A DNA stretch of 64,000 bases from Verrucomicrobiales bacterium. GTDB lineage: Bacteria; Verrucomicrobiota; Verrucomicrobiia; Verrucomicrobiales; DEV007. The first letter of the stretch is position 1, and the number at the start of each line of letters is the position of its first letter. The stretch lies in NCBI GenBank assembly GCA_021648365.1, contig JAKISY010000009.1, positions 1 to 64,000 of the forward strand, written 5' to 3'. Shown here piece after piece: positions 1 to 8,083 of this stretch. Made by a program: the position numbers and the translations under genes. The notes beneath the pieces were generated by a model. The model ran no database searches. It worked only from the letters and a program-made list of their open reading frames with translations, and was not told the DNA's origin.

Positions 1-695
1 CAAAATACTATTCCGTTAAGATAAGGTTCATTATTTACAATACGAATCAAAATTGGGTTCACCATTCTTTTAAATTTACGAAATTTGGCATTATGCACAG
101 TATCCGAGCAATTTGGCATCATCTCATTTAATCGAATTTGATTGCTCAATAATGTGAGCGTATAATCATTCACAAACGTCGATGGATATATTGCATTTTT
201 CCATCGACGTTTAGCATCTTCATAGGTAGTAAAATGTTTAAATTTGATAAAACATCCAATTTCATAATCAGTTTTATGATTTTCATTGACATTTTCTCCA
301 AAACTAAAGTTTAAAATACGATCACTAGAAAATTGAAGTTTAAACCCTTCTACATCAATTGAAACAAAAATTGGCTGAGAGTTTTCTATTATTTCAATAA
401 TATTTTTATAAATATCTGAAACCAGTTCTTTAGAATTAAGTTTATTTGAAAACAATAATTTGTTTCCGTGATAATCTGATTTTATAGTTTAATGAAAAGG
501 AAAAGACATGTTACCAAAATTGCCAAAATCCATATTAATAAAGTTTTTGGAAAGAGTTTTAGAAGCGATAACAGGTTTTAATGGTGCCTGAGAATCTCTT
601 CGAAACACAGGAAAACTTGCTAAAGGCAACAAGGAACAACTTTTCAACAAATTTCTTCTAGTGATCAAATTTCTTCTAGTGATATCGTTTTTCAT
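1..695 (-). pseudogene. Tat-type secreted protein interrupted by an in-frame stop (partial, runs off left edge)
   Basis: The reading frame opens with ATG at 695, preceded on the minus strand by an AGGGAGA ribosome-binding site, and encodes 68 residues that start with a duplicated twin-arginine segment (TRRNL twice) and a hydrophobic stretch (SLLPLASFPVF), as in a Tat signal. A TAA at 489-491 stops it. The same frame then stays open for about 162 codons to the window edge, while the other two minus frames of 1-488 contain many stops. The segment after the stop reads like real protein (for example FVSIDVEGF and FKHFTTYEDAKRRW) but has no ATG until 122. I infer one secreted protein disabled by a nonsense change or a sequencing error. 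The family is not recognised. Its ATG overlaps the stop of the upstream membrane-protein gene as ATGA, which suggests translational coupling. Confidence 0.55.
650..686. repeat. 18-bp tandem duplication inside the Tat signal
   Basis: The unit AAATTTCTTCTAGTGATC occurs twice head to tail, the second copy diverging at its last bases. On the minus strand it duplicates the codons for ITRRNL, so the twin-arginine motif is present twice in the signal peptide. Confidence 0.7.
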
Positions 696-967
696 TTCTT
701 TCTCCCTGTTAAATACCAACCTATAATAAATCCAATAAAAGTGTAAAATATAAATGCCATCATGATTGCTAGCAGAAAACCGTAATATTCTTTCTGAAAA
801 GTCCAATTCATAACTTTAATTATAACTAAAAAAGGCAAATGAATTATAAAAAAGATCATCTCATAAATATTTGCACCATGAACGGCAGGAATTATAGCCC
901 CCAATGCCACAGGGGCACTTATTAGGGAGTAAATAATGCAAAAAATTATACTTAATTTATATTTCAT
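692..967 (-). CDS. Small hydrophobic membrane protein
   Basis: This 91-residue protein starts with a signal-like or first membrane helix (LSIIFCIIYSLISAPVALGA). Two more hydrophobic stretches follow, one around residues 38-52 and one around residues 62-85, and the protein ends in GRKK, so three membrane passes are likely. No family is recognised. The gene is AT-rich like the pseudogene it overlaps (stop TGA and next ATG share bases at 692-695), and together they look like a two-gene unit. The ribosome-binding site is weak. The AT content differs from the rest of the window and may mark acquired DNA. Confidence 0.55.
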   Translation of the reverse strand: MKYKLSIIFCIIYSLISAPVALGAIIPAVHGANIYEMIFFIIHLPFLVIIKVMNWTFQKEYYGFLLAIMMAFIFYTFIGFIIGWYLTGRKK

Positions 968-996
968 AGTTTTGCAGCGTCGAGGATCAGGTGCGG

Positions 997-1632
997 CTAT
1001 TTGCCGTCGCCTGCATCCGACTTGTTAGGGGATTTGTTCTTCGTGAAGCTGATATTTTGGTAGTCATCTATCCACATAATCTTCAGTTTGTCTGGCGAAG
1101 TAAAGACGGTAAGTATTTTATGCTTCTTAGACTCTAAGATGAATAGAGGTTCCGTTATGTCGAAGGGAATCATTGTCCAGAATATCCTGAGCTCCTTTGG
1201 GTTTAATTTCCTGATTTTCAACTCAGTGAAATCTGTCCGTAGGGATAAAGCTTTCCAAAATGCCAATACCTCATCCGGAGATTGGAAGAGTTTCCCCTCG
1301 CGCTTTTCCATGCGACTGATATTTCCATTGTTGTCCAGAACGGGCGTCTGAATGACAACCTTCCCCTTGTCCAACTTGGACAGGACTTTGTCTTTCTTGA
1401 GTTCGTGCCAGAGACTGGGGCCGCAAATAAGGGTTTTGCTCTCAAATAGCGACAGGATATTTTGATCTGTGGCTTTGAGAGAGAACGCCCTCTTGATTAC
1501 TTGCTCGGCCTTCTTGTTAACTTCGGCTGGAGCTTTCTTGTATCGTATGCCTTTGGGGATTACCGACTCCTCTTCAGCATGAGCGACAAACGTAAGCATG
1601 CAAACAACTACTACATTCAACAGGTATCTCAT
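997..1632 (-). CDS. Secreted protein of unknown function
   Basis: This is a 211-residue protein with an N-terminal signal peptide (MRYLLNVVVVCMLTFVAHA, probable cleavage after AHA). I chose the ATG at 1632 because AGGGGAG lies about six bases upstream; a longer in-frame start at 1674 would put extra residues before the signal peptide. The mature part is charged, with many lysines, and contains alternating short strands, but no motif or family is recognisable. It lies 29 bases upstream of the small membrane protein on the same strand and may share its transcript. Confidence 0.7.
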   Translation of the reverse strand: MRYLLNVVVVCMLTFVAHAEEESVIPKGIRYKKAPAEVNKKAEQVIKRAFSLKATDQNILSLFESKTLICGPSLWHELKKDKVLSKLDKGKVVIQTPVLDNNGNISRMEKREGKLFQSPDEVLAFWKALSLRTDFTELKIRKLNPKELRIFWTMIPFDITEPLFILESKKHKILTVFTSPDKLKIMWIDDYQNISFTKNKSPNKSDAGDGK

Positions 1633-1886
1633 TATTTTCTCCCCTAACAGTATAATTATGGAACTGTCTGTCATAACATATTATGCAAGACAGTTCCCTT
1701 AATAGGGGCAAAAGGCTTCCACTTGGGCAGACTTCGTCCCCTACACTTTAATACCGATTTTACCAAGCAACGAGGTCTTGTAAAGAAAATATGGGTTTAT
1801 CCCCAGCAATACAGCAAGCATTTCAACAGCAGTGCCTTGAGCTGTCATGTAAATCGCTTTGAAAAAGTGAATCGACTGGTCAGCCT

Positions 1887-2164
1887 TTATTTGCCATCCC
1901 GTTCAATCGGCAAACCACCGCCCTCTGCACCCCACTCCGTCCACGAGGCATCATAGACCTCCACCCGTTCGCGACCGCAAAGTGTAGCTGCCAAGGCTAC
2001 GATGCAAGCGGTGACTCCTGACCCACAAGAGCACAGCAACTTATGATCGTCACTGACTACCCGTTGTGCAAAGAAGCATTCAAAACTACCAAACCCTCAT
2101 CATCTAGATGCTGATGCAGCCATTCCGCCGATACTAAGTTCTCAGAAAAATCTTGCTCTATCAT
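1887..2164 (-). pseudogene. Thiosulfate/3-mercaptopyruvate sulfurtransferase remnant (internal deletion)
   Basis: The frame starting at ATG 2164 gives about 35 residues typical of the start of a two-domain rhodanese (SENLVSAEWLHQHLDDEGLVVL) and then a stop near 2068. In another frame, the DNA from about 2100 down to the stop at 1887 encodes the family's C-terminal end: the active-site loop CGSGVTA, then VEVYDASWTEWG and a short tail. About 200 central residues are therefore missing and the two ends are joined out of frame near 2070-2090. Intact family members transfer sulfur through the loop cysteine. The start overlaps the stop of the upstream reductase gene (ATGA), so the intact gene was once the last member of this operon. 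Confidence 0.8.
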
Positions 2165-3066
2165 TCTCTATCTATTTTATTTTCATACAAACGAATCAAA
2201 GCGCTGTGATCCAGATCACCATCACCAGCAGCAATCATGTTTTCCCAGTTGTGTAAATTCGCACGCAACAATGAAAAATCTAGCCCGCTCTGCTCCATCA
2301 AATCTCGCCCCTCACGCACATCCTTCAGCTGGCATACCGCCCTGCCTCCAGGTTCAAAATCTCCCTCTACCATGCGCTTGCCATGTTCCGTTAATATTCG
2401 GCTATCAGCGAAACCTCCCATCAAAGCCTCTCTCACCAATGCCGGATCCACATCATTCGCTCGCGCCAAAGTCAATGCCTGAGCGACCGCATCGATCGTC
2501 TGCGCCACGATCATCTGATTCGCCATCTTGCACACCTGCCCCGCCCCCGAAGCCCCCATGTGCGTGATCCTCTTTCCCAAAGTTTGTAACAGCGGCAAAG
2601 CTCGCTCGAAATCAGCCTCTGCCCCACCTGCCATGATCGATAAACTGGCAGCCCTAGCACCTCCCTGCCCACCCGATACTGGCGCATCGATCAGTGACGA
2701 TTTTCGGCTTTGCAGCTCTTGATCAAATAGCCGAGTCGCCGCCACCGCTGTCGTCCCCATGTCGATCACCAAAGCCCCAGCCTCGATATGGGCTAATAAC
2801 CCATCATCTCCTGTCATCACCGCCTCCACCGCAGACGTTTGAGTAAGACACAAAACGATCAAACCCGACCCCACTTGCTGCGCCACCTCAGCAGAGCTAC
2901 TCGCCGCGGCCATACCTCCATCGCGGCACAATTCCTCTACCACCTCACGGCTACGGTTGTGAATCACCAAACTCGCTCCAGCATCCCTCAGATGCTCAGC
3001 CATCGCGCGACCCATCAGCCCCAGACCAATGAACCCCACCCGTGCACCTTGCAAGTCTCCACTCAT
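2161..3066 (-). CDS. 3-hydroxyisobutyrate dehydrogenase family NAD(P)-dependent reductase
   Basis: This 301-residue beta-hydroxyacid dehydrogenase starts with a Rossmann dinucleotide loop GLGLMG at about residues 14-19. It continues with the substrate-binding signature DAPVSGG at about 128-134 and the catalytic-lysine segment GAGQVCKMANQ (Lys about 180). Members oxidise 3-hydroxyisobutyrate or reduce tartronate semialdehyde or glyoxylate; the sequence alone does not settle the substrate. The length is normal. The ATG overlaps the nadK stop as ATGA, and the gene is followed with the same kind of overlap by the sulfurtransferase remnant. The order tlyA-nadK-reductase on one strand indicates co-transcription, and NADP supplied by NadK would be a plausible but unproven link. 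Confidence 0.85.
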   Translation of the reverse strand: MSGDLQGARVGFIGLGLMGRAMAEHLRDAGASLVIHNRSREVVEELCRDGGMAAASSSAEVAQQVGSGLIVLCLTQTSAVEAVMTGDDGLLAHIEAGALVIDMGTTAVAATRLFDQELQSRKSSLIDAPVSGGQGGARAASLSIMAGGAEADFERALPLLQTLGKRITHMGASGAGQVCKMANQMIVAQTIDAVAQALTLARANDVDPALVREALMGGFADSRILTEHGKRMVEGDFEPGGRAVCQLKDVREGRDLMEQSGLDFSLLRANLHNWENMIAAGDGDLDHSALIRLYENKIDRE

Positions 3067-3968
3067 TTTCCAGTCCTAGTTACCGGTTGCACCACGGTGC
3101 TGGCAAACCATCCCAACTTCTGATGCAACACTTCGTAAAATGAAGCCTCTGGTAAAGCCAACAAAGGCAAATCAAAAGCAGCTCGTTCAATTTTCACCTC
3201 CGCAGCAGATTGGATCTCCGCTACTGCACGACCATCGATCGAAAGCAATAAAGGGTCACGCGGGGCAGGCATCAGTAACTCTATTTCACTCGAATCACTC
3301 ATCACAATCGCACGATTCGCCAGTGCATGAGGGCAAATAGGCGTCAAAGAAAACACCCCAGCCGCAGGGTCGATGATCGGCCCACCTGCCGACAACGAAT
3401 AAGCCGTCGAACCCGTCGGTGTCGCCAAGATCACTCCATCACCAGAATAGTGATTCACAAAACTCCCATCCACCCGCGCTTCGATCTGAATCGTGCGCGA
3501 ACTCGCCGCACGACTGATGGTGACCTCATTCAAACCAAAGAACACGCCTGCCTCTTTGAGCTGACCTTGCTCATCCACCATCAAGGTAGCTTTGACGATC
3601 GCCCGCTGACTGATCTTGTATTGATGGCTCACAATCGCATCGACCAAATTTTGGTATTCATCCCCAGTTGCACAACTCAAAAACCCTAGCGTGCCTATAT
3701 TGATCCCTGCCAGTGGTTTGACTTTTCCCTTCAACTGACTCAACACCCACAGCAACGAGCCGTCACCACCCAAGACCACCAGCAAATCGCAAAGTTCACT
3801 CAAGCGATGCAATTCCACGCCATCCTGCTGCCCCAGCAGTTCCGCCGATACCTTTTCCAAATGACTGGTGATACCATGATCAGCAAAAGCCTGCGTCAAT
3901 TGCTCCAACAGTTGAGCCGCCCCCTCTTTATGCGGGTTCGCGATTATTCCGATTTGTGTCTCAGCCAT
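3063..3968 (-). CDS. nadK: NAD kinase
   Basis: This 301-residue cytoplasmic enzyme phosphorylates NAD to NADP with ATP or polyphosphate. The diagnostic GGDGS motif lies at residues 67-71, and the second conserved block (NHYSGDGVILATPTGSTAYS, then SAGGPI) lies at about 168-193, including the residues that bind the adenine and ribose of NAD. The length matches the family. The gene overlaps the end of tlyA by 25 bases and the start of the following reductase by four, so it is translated from a compact operon. Confidence 0.95.
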   Translation of the reverse strand: MAETQIGIIANPHKEGAAQLLEQLTQAFADHGITSHLEKVSAELLGQQDGVELHRLSELCDLLVVLGGDGSLLWVLSQLKGKVKPLAGINIGTLGFLSCATGDEYQNLVDAIVSHQYKISQRAIVKATLMVDEQGQLKEAGVFFGLNEVTISRAASSRTIQIEARVDGSFVNHYSGDGVILATPTGSTAYSLSAGGPIIDPAAGVFSLTPICPHALANRAIVMSDSSEIELLMPAPRDPLLLSIDGRAVAEIQSAAEVKIERAAFDLPLLALPEASFYEVLHQKLGWFASTVVQPVTRTGK

Positions 3969-4705
3969 GCTAAAAATTCCTGATTACCATCCGTTCCACT
4001 TATAGCGGAAGGAACGACCTTGTGCCAATCTTTTGCCAGATCTTTAGTGACAAAGCGACGTATTTTTTCCACCGCCACTTGGCGCAAAGCTTCATCCCTG
4101 ATGATTCCCCCTTTGCCGACATCCTCTCGCGCCAACTCAAACTGCGGTTTGATCAAACAAATCAAGTCCCCTCCCTCACGTAATACCGAAAAAGCAGGCC
4201 CCAAAATCAAGGTCAACGAGATGAACGAGACATCGATCACGATCAGATCTACCTTTTCCGGCAAGTCCGAGGGCTGCAAATGACGAGCATTAAAATTCTC
4301 CCGCGCCACCACTCGTGGATCTGAGCGGATCTTCCACGCCAACTGATTGGTCCCCACATCCAGAGTGTAAACCCGCGTCGCCCCAAGCTGTAACAAACAA
4401 TCCGTAAAACCACCCGTCGAAGCTCCGATATCCAAAGCCACTTTACCTGCTGCGTCGAGCTCAAAATCTTTCAACGCACCCTCCATTTTCAACCCACCCC
4501 TACCCACGTATTTAGGCCGCTCTTTGATTCGAACCACCACATCCCCAGCCACCTTCTGCCCCGGCTTGGGCGACTCCACACCCTCTACCAGCACATTGCC
4601 CGACATGATCAAGCGCTTGCCCTGCTCGCGAGAGTCGCAAAGCCCTCGCTCCATCAATAACTGATCCAAACGCTGTTTTGCTGACGATGAACTCACCTTA
4701 CTCAT
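3944..4705 (-). CDS. tlyA: TlyA-family rRNA 2'-O-methyltransferase (S4 domain)
   Basis: This 253-residue protein has an N-terminal S4 RNA-binding domain (about residues 10-70, RLDQLLMERGLCDSREQGKRL) and an FtsJ-like Rossmann methyltransferase domain. The SAM loop is ALDIGASTGGFTDCLL, and the family signature DVGTNQLAWK follows. Characterised homologues methylate 2'-OH groups in 16S and 23S rRNA; the old name hemolysin A is misleading. It sits 12 bases after the PEGA/SUMF1 gene and overlaps nadK. The tlyA-nadK adjacency is common in bacteria, which supports both calls. Confidence 0.9.
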   Translation of the reverse strand: MSKVSSSSAKQRLDQLLMERGLCDSREQGKRLIMSGNVLVEGVESPKPGQKVAGDVVVRIKERPKYVGRGGLKMEGALKDFELDAAGKVALDIGASTGGFTDCLLQLGATRVYTLDVGTNQLAWKIRSDPRVVARENFNARHLQPSDLPEKVDLIVIDVSFISLTLILGPAFSVLREGGDLICLIKPQFELAREDVGKGGIIRDEALRQVAVEKIRRFVTKDLAKDWHKVVPSAISGTDGNQEFLAWLRHKSE

Positions 4706-4717
4706 TTCTTGATGTTC

Positions 4718-6859
4718 TCACTGACGTTTCAGCACCACCCGAAAACCCAAATCATAGCGATCCGTTTTGGATGGTTGCACTGCCAAGCGATAGCCCGTTG
4801 CCAAATCATAGCCAGAAGAACGACTCCACGATCCACCACGAGCGACTTTGCGCTCGGTACCTACCCACGAAGGATTGCTAGGCGATTTCACTTCACGCGA
4901 ACGCTTCAAGATCGTCTGCGAATACCAATCGTCACACCACTCCCAGACATTGCCACGTACATCGTAGAGCCCATACTCATTGGCTAGGCTCGTGCCGACC
5001 TCTGCCGTGCCTTCCAATTGACCTAAACGGCTAGTGACCGCGTCTTCCAACTGCGCCCCCCCTACCAACACACTCCACTCCCGATCACTAGGCAGGTCAT
5101 ACACAAAGCCTTTTGGCAAAGTGCCGCGACTGCGTTCATCAATGGTCAGTTTTTCGCAAAAACGCTTAGCATCATACCAACTGACACTTTCTACTGGACG
5201 GTTCCCCCCTTTGAAGGCGCTCGGATTTTTTCCAATCACAGCTTGGTAAAAACCCTGACTCACTTCATAAGCCCCCACCCATTCTTTTAACGGAGCAACC
5301 CACTGCATTTTTTGCCCATAAGAATTGGCGAAACTTTGATTCAAAACTGGAGACGGATCATATTTCAAACTCACATTAAAATCCAGCGACTGGCCCGGCT
5401 CCACTTCACCCGAGACAGCGGCACTACGATAATTGCCCTTCCGCAGCTGATATTCATAATGCCCCGGGCGCACCACATTTTGTAGAAACGGCGTCCTCCC
5501 CATCGGAACCCCGTTGAGCACCACCGTAGCTCCCGCAGGGTCACTGCCAATTTTAACTTTTCCATACTCAAAATTAAATTCAATTTTGTTCGCCCCATCG
5601 ACACGTAGATCTTGCTCCACTACCACATCCGCAAGCCCATCTCTCCTCGCCACCCATCGGTACTGTCCTTCGGGCAACTCCACTTGCATTGGCGTTTTCT
5701 CCCCACCTCTGCCCAAGGTTTTATCATTCAAAAAAACCTCAGCTCCCGGAGGGTCACTCACGAAAGAGACCAAGCTGCGCTTCCAGGCAAATTCCAAAGT
5801 TTTCTGTTCACCTTGTTCGATCTCCACCACGCGTCGAATCTCCGGCCAATCTTGATAGCGAATCACCAACTCGTGTTTACCTACAGTCAAATCAGCTATG
5901 CTAAGCGGCGTGAAGCCAGCCCGTCGTCCCGCTTGCTGACCGTGCCTACCACCTTTAGCCCCATACTCTTTGATCCACACCTCAGCACCACTCGGATCGC
6001 TGGTCAGCTGCAAACCGCCTTGCACAAAAACGTGCGACACACTCGATTGACGGTTGTTAGCGATGCGGATTTTTTCAGAAAAGTTGGGACGCCCCGCCAT
6101 CTTCAGAGTCACATTGTAATCCCCAGGAGGCAGTTTTTCCAAAGTCACAGGAGTTTTCCCAGCCTGCACCAAGACAGGCTTTTTGCTGTTCGCATCCCCG
6201 CCCTCAGCCAACAATTCAAAAGGCACGCCCTTGGGCACACTGGAAACCGACAAACTACCCGCCAAAGCACTCAATTCCAGCGCCCCTATCTCCACCGTAT
6301 CATTCTCTCGAACCGCAACTGTGCGCTCGATTTTATCATAGCCCTGCATGCTCACCTCGACCACATAGGAACCAATTGGCACCTTCTCAAACACCGCCGG
6401 ACTTTTCTTCACCCCCCACTTGCCGAGCTTGACACTCGCTCCCTCGGGAACGGTTCGCACCACGACGCGCCCTTGCGCAGCATCGATGTGAGCCTCGATG
6501 AGAGGCAAAGTAGTTTTGGCCTCTAAATGCTGCGCATCCAAGCCCAGCACCGCGAGATACAACTGGCGCGCTTCTAGCCAATCTCCAGTCGCCATTTCAA
6601 CCCGCGCTTTGGCAAGCAGCTTCACCACCGCTGCCTCATCAGGCTTAGCCAACGCCCGATGTTGACTCGATGCTTGATCAACTAAATCTCCTCCCTGCGG
6701 TTCCCCTCGACCACTCACCAGCACGCCTATCAACACACCTAAAAGCAGTGCCGCGACCACCCAGCCCATAGCTGCAAAGCCAAACGAAGCTCCGCCCCCT
6801 TGGCTTCTGGCTTGACTCACCCGCTTAACAGGCGGCAAGGTGATTTTGGTAGGTTCCAT
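4718..6859 (-). CDS. Membrane-anchored PEGA-repeat protein with a SUMF1/FGE-like domain
   Basis: This 713-residue protein has a short cytoplasmic N-terminus, one membrane helix (about residues 28-46), then about five PEGA repeats between roughly 130 and 490. Each repeat carries the pattern SDPxGAxVxLNG followed by PPGxY or PEGQY. A SUMF1 (formylglycine-generating-enzyme-like) domain fills 495-713 (WVGAYEVSQGFYQAVIG, GNVWEWCDDWY, RGGSW, LGFRVV). The active-site cysteine pair of true formylglycine-generating enzymes is absent from the segment after RGGSW, so it is unlikely to activate the sulfatases in this window. A binding or scaffold role at the cell surface or periplasm is more likely. It is the first gene of the tlyA-nadK operon. 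Confidence 0.85.
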   Translation of the reverse strand: MEPTKITLPPVKRVSQARSQGGGASFGFAAMGWVVAALLLGVLIGVLVSGRGEPQGGDLVDQASSQHRALAKPDEAAVVKLLAKARVEMATGDWLEARQLYLAVLGLDAQHLEAKTTLPLIEAHIDAAQGRVVVRTVPEGASVKLGKWGVKKSPAVFEKVPIGSYVVEVSMQGYDKIERTVAVRENDTVEIGALELSALAGSLSVSSVPKGVPFELLAEGGDANSKKPVLVQAGKTPVTLEKLPPGDYNVTLKMAGRPNFSEKIRIANNRQSSVSHVFVQGGLQLTSDPSGAEVWIKEYGAKGGRHGQQAGRRAGFTPLSIADLTVGKHELVIRYQDWPEIRRVVEIEQGEQKTLEFAWKRSLVSFVSDPPGAEVFLNDKTLGRGGEKTPMQVELPEGQYRWVARRDGLADVVVEQDLRVDGANKIEFNFEYGKVKIGSDPAGATVVLNGVPMGRTPFLQNVVRPGHYEYQLRKGNYRSAAVSGEVEPGQSLDFNVSLKYDPSPVLNQSFANSYGQKMQWVAPLKEWVGAYEVSQGFYQAVIGKNPSAFKGGNRPVESVSWYDAKRFCEKLTIDERSRGTLPKGFVYDLPSDREWSVLVGGAQLEDAVTSRLGQLEGTAEVGTSLANEYGLYDVRGNVWEWCDDWYSQTILKRSREVKSPSNPSWVGTERKVARGGSWSRSSGYDLATGYRLAVQPSKTDRYDLGFRVVLKRQ

Positions 6860-6952
6860 ATTCTTTATGCTTCAGCTGATCTAGTCACTTGTAATAACTC
6901 TAAAAAAAACTTTATTCCAGTCTCTCAATACCACATCCTTATTATCTATTCC

Positions 6953-7087
6953 ATGCAAAACAAGCCCCCAGCTCGATTCCAAACAAGGCTCATCCTACTG
7001 ATTCTTTTCGCCATTGGCTCAAGTGTGACATTTCCTTTACAGATTCACGCACGCAGCGCAGCAGATCTACGCGGAAAATTAAGCTGA
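6953..7087 (+). CDS. Possible 44-residue secreted peptide
   Basis: The only open frame in the 380-base gap between two divergent genes encodes 44 residues starting with an ATG at 6953. A basic N-terminus (KPPARFQTR) is followed by a hydrophobic core (LILLILFAIGSSVTF) and a likely signal-peptidase site near QIHARS, leaving a tiny mature part. No ribosome-binding site is evident, so this may be chance. The rest of the gap (6860-6952 and 7088-7240) should hold the divergent promoters, but I see no clear consensus. Confidence 0.25.
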   Translation: MQNKPPARFQTRLILLILFAIGSSVTFPLQIHARSAADLRGKLS

Positions 7088-7240
7088 TCAAAGATTTCAA
7101 ACATTTGCAAAAACCTCGCTGAAAGCGATCTCCGCCAACAGTAGCAATTCTTGATTCCAAAGCCACGCAGCCATGCTATGGTGCCAAGTCTCGTGAAGGC
7201 GAAAGCTTCGCCCAACAAAGGCTCTATTTTCTAAATCATC

Positions 7241-8071
7241 ATGGCATACGGTTTCGGCTCCAAACTCATCGATAGCACAGAACGCAAATTTGGTCACCTA
7301 GCCATACCCGGACTGTTGCGCTGGGTAGGCGGCTTCCAGCTCATCGTCTTCATCTTATCTGCCATTGATCCCAATTACTGGAGCATGATCGCCTTTGATC
7401 GCGACGCCATCTTCAGCGGACAAGTCTGGAGACTGTTTTCCTACCTGTTTTTTCCACGCACCACTAGCATGTGGTGGATTTTGTTTTCCATCATGTTCCT
7501 CTGGTTCATCAATACCGGCTTAGAATCCGCTTGGGGCAGCTTCCGCACCAATCTCTACCTCTATGCCACCTTGCTCTGCGCGACCACGCTAGGTTTGCTC
7601 TTCCCCCACATGTCGAAGGATGGAGCAGCGCTCTCCATGCTCGTTTACAGCAATCTCTTTTTTGCCTTTGCCAGCCTTTACCCCGAGCAAGAGATCCTGT
7701 TATTCCTCATCATCCCCGTCAAAATAAAATACCTCGCTTGGATCGGAGCTGCCATCTTAATCCTCTCCGCCCTCGCATCCCCACTGACAGGGCTTTTCAC
7801 CCTCTGCGCCCTGCTGCCCTTATTCGCCGTTTTCGGTCCAAACTTCATCCGCAATGCTAGGCAGCGCAAACAAGCCTCCACACGCCGCGCCAAATTTCAA
7901 ATGGACACCCGCGGCCCCGCAGGAGATGCCTTTCACGTATGCAGCATCTGTGGCATCGACGACGTCTCTGATCCTGCCACAGAGTTCCGAGTAGCCGCAG
8001 ATGGTGACGAGTATTGCGAACTGTGCCTCAAAACCAAACAAGAAGAAGAAGGTCAAAGCTCAAGTGCATAA
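7241..8071 (+). CDS. Rhomboid-like membrane protein with C-terminal zinc ribbon
   Basis: This 276-residue protein has about six hydrophobic helices between residues 25 and 205 and the rhomboid-type N-terminal signature GQVWRLFSYLFFP around residues 66-78. The rhomboid catalytic serine motif GxSG and a matching late histidine are not seen, so it looks like a non-proteolytic rhomboid relative. After the last helix comes a basic linker (RNARQRKQASTRRAK). A soluble tail follows with two CxxC pairs (Cys234/237 and Cys259/262) that could bind zinc. It ends 12 bases before the muramidase gene and is probably co-transcribed with it. The combination of a rhomboid-like fold and a zinc ribbon suggests protein binding or handling at the membrane, but no function can be assigned. 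Confidence 0.7.
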   Translation: MAYGFGSKLIDSTERKFGHLAIPGLLRWVGGFQLIVFILSAIDPNYWSMIAFDRDAIFSGQVWRLFSYLFFPRTTSMWWILFSIMFLWFINTGLESAWGSFRTNLYLYATLLCATTLGLLFPHMSKDGAALSMLVYSNLFFAFASLYPEQEILLFLIIPVKIKYLAWIGAAILILSALASPLTGLFTLCALLPLFAVFGPNFIRNARQRKQASTRRAKFQMDTRGPAGDAFHVCSICGIDDVSDPATEFRVAADGDEYCELCLKTKQEEEGQSSSA

Positions 8072-8083
8072 CCCCCTGCTACC

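Noticed and set aside
489..491. Selenocysteine or programmed recoding at the in-frame stop
   Set aside because: The codon is TAA, not TGA, and no recoding element is visible.
5612..6526. Long plus-strand open frame (304 codons) across the PEGA/SUMF1 gene
   Set aside because: It is antisense to a protein with clear PEGA and SUMF1 motifs; composition (His, Arg, Pro-rich) is that of a shadow frame.
4718..6859. Formylglycine-generating enzyme that activates the local sulfatases
   Set aside because: The segment after RGGSW lacks the cysteine pair needed for catalysis.
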